From a bacterium (GTDB lineage: Bacteria; JAMCPX01): DNA of 16,269 nucleotides. The stretch lies in assembly GCA_027364825.1 (NCBI GenBank), contig DAHXOM010000060.1, positions 1 to 16,269 of the forward strand, read 5' to 3'. The position numbers were made by a program, and so were the translations under genes. The notes below the pieces were generated by a model. That model did no database searches and had not been told where the DNA came from. It was given only the letters and a program-made list of their open reading frames with translations. This document shows positions 15,949 to 16,269 of this stretch, in pieces (the stretch's first letter is position 1; each line of letters starts with the position of its first letter).

Positions 15949-16269
15949 TTATTTAATCTCTACCTTTGCTCCAACTGCCTCAAGCTGCTGTTTTATTTTT
16001 GCCGCATCTTCCTTTGACACACCTTCTTTTACAACCTTTGGAGCACCTTCAACAAGTTCTTTAGCTTCTTTCAGTCCAAGGTTCGTTATAACTCTGATCT
16101 CCTTGATCACTTTGATCTTCTCTGCACCGGCTGTTGCAAGTGTCACGGTAAACTCGTTCTTTTCCTCTTCCGGTTGCGCCTGTTGCGCTCCCTGAGCCGC
16201 TGCCGGAGCAGCCGCACCCATGACAGGCATTGCTGCAGCTTTAATCCAGAATTTATCTTCCAATGCCTT
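15949..16269 (-). CDS. rplL: 50S ribosomal protein L7/L12, 3' part (5' end outside window)
   Basis: L7/L12 forms the ribosomal stalk that recruits translation factors. The frame runs off the right edge, with 106 residues visible, starting [13 protein letters not shown]. The family has about 120-130 residues, so the first part of the N-terminal dimerisation domain is missing. After the Ala/Gln-rich hinge ([22 protein letters not shown] as two segments with acidic end) comes the classic C-terminal domain: [40 protein letters not shown] and the final [18 protein letters not shown] at 16263 is in frame but internal, since coding continues beyond it. Next on the same strand is rpoB, 127 bp away, the normal beta-operon order. 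Confidence 0.95.
   Translation of the reverse strand, partial: KALEDKFWIKAAAMPVMGAAAPAAAQGAQQAQPEEEKNEFTVTLATAGAEKIKVIKEIRVITNLGLKEAKELVEGAPKVVKEGVSKEDAAKIKQQLEAVGAKVEIK

Noticed and set aside
15926..16195. + strand ORF of 89 codons antisense to rplL, with AGGAG just before its ATG
   Set aside because: It is the mirror of a strongly conserved gene, its composition follows the rplL codon pattern in reverse, and the spacing to ATG is only about 2 nt.
1..16269. Mobile elements, CRISPR arrays, prophage, defence or biosynthetic systems
   Set aside because: All long frames are recognisable housekeeping genes; no terminal repeats, spacer-repeat pattern, transposase, integrase or attachment duplication of the tRNA-Pro 3' end was seen.

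Overview
The window is a chromosomal housekeeping region from a Gram-negative bacterium, most like the old Deltaproteobacteria (Desulfobacterota). The basis is the sequence character of RpoB and RpoC, and the order pheS-pheT-ihfA-merR-tRNA-Pro-surE-pcm-nlpD, which resembles Geobacter-type genomes. The species cannot be named from sequence reading alone. Coding density is very high and only three spacers reach 70-130 bp (rpsT/nlpD, rpoC/pheS, rplL/rpoB). No mobile element, CRISPR array, prophage or recently transferred segment is visible.

Layout: on the + strand, the first 0.8 kb is the 3' part of holA (clamp-loader delta subunit). Everything else is on the - strand and is read from right to left. 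It starts with the end of rplL (L7/L12), then rpoB and rpoC (RNA polymerase beta and beta'), pheS and pheT (phenylalanyl-tRNA synthetase), an IHF-alpha-like DNA-bending protein, a small MerR-family regulator, a tRNA-Pro(GGG), surE (nucleotide phosphatase), pcm (protein repair methyltransferase), an NlpD-like LysM/M23 lipoprotein and rpsT (S20). rpsT converges on holA and overlaps its end by 32 bp.

The left-running genes are separated by 127 bp or less, often by a few bases or an overlap. I saw no convincing intrinsic terminator between them, so the stretch from rplL to nlpD could be one long transcription unit with internal processing. It joins a transcription/translation core (rplL, rpoBC, pheST, tRNA-Pro) to DNA-architecture and stationary-phase repair genes (ihfA, surE, pcm, nlpD). 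rpsT probably has its own promoter.

The most interesting signal is in the rpoC-pheS spacer. A perfect 11-bp hairpin pairs the pheS Shine-Dalgarno with the first codons of pheS, so that the start is occluded. An unannotated 24-codon ORF with its own good Shine-Dalgarno runs into this hairpin and stops 3 nt before the pheS ATG. This looks like a translational-coupling switch for PheS. I found no other candidate for a previously undescribed system; the remaining observations are small-scale oddities.
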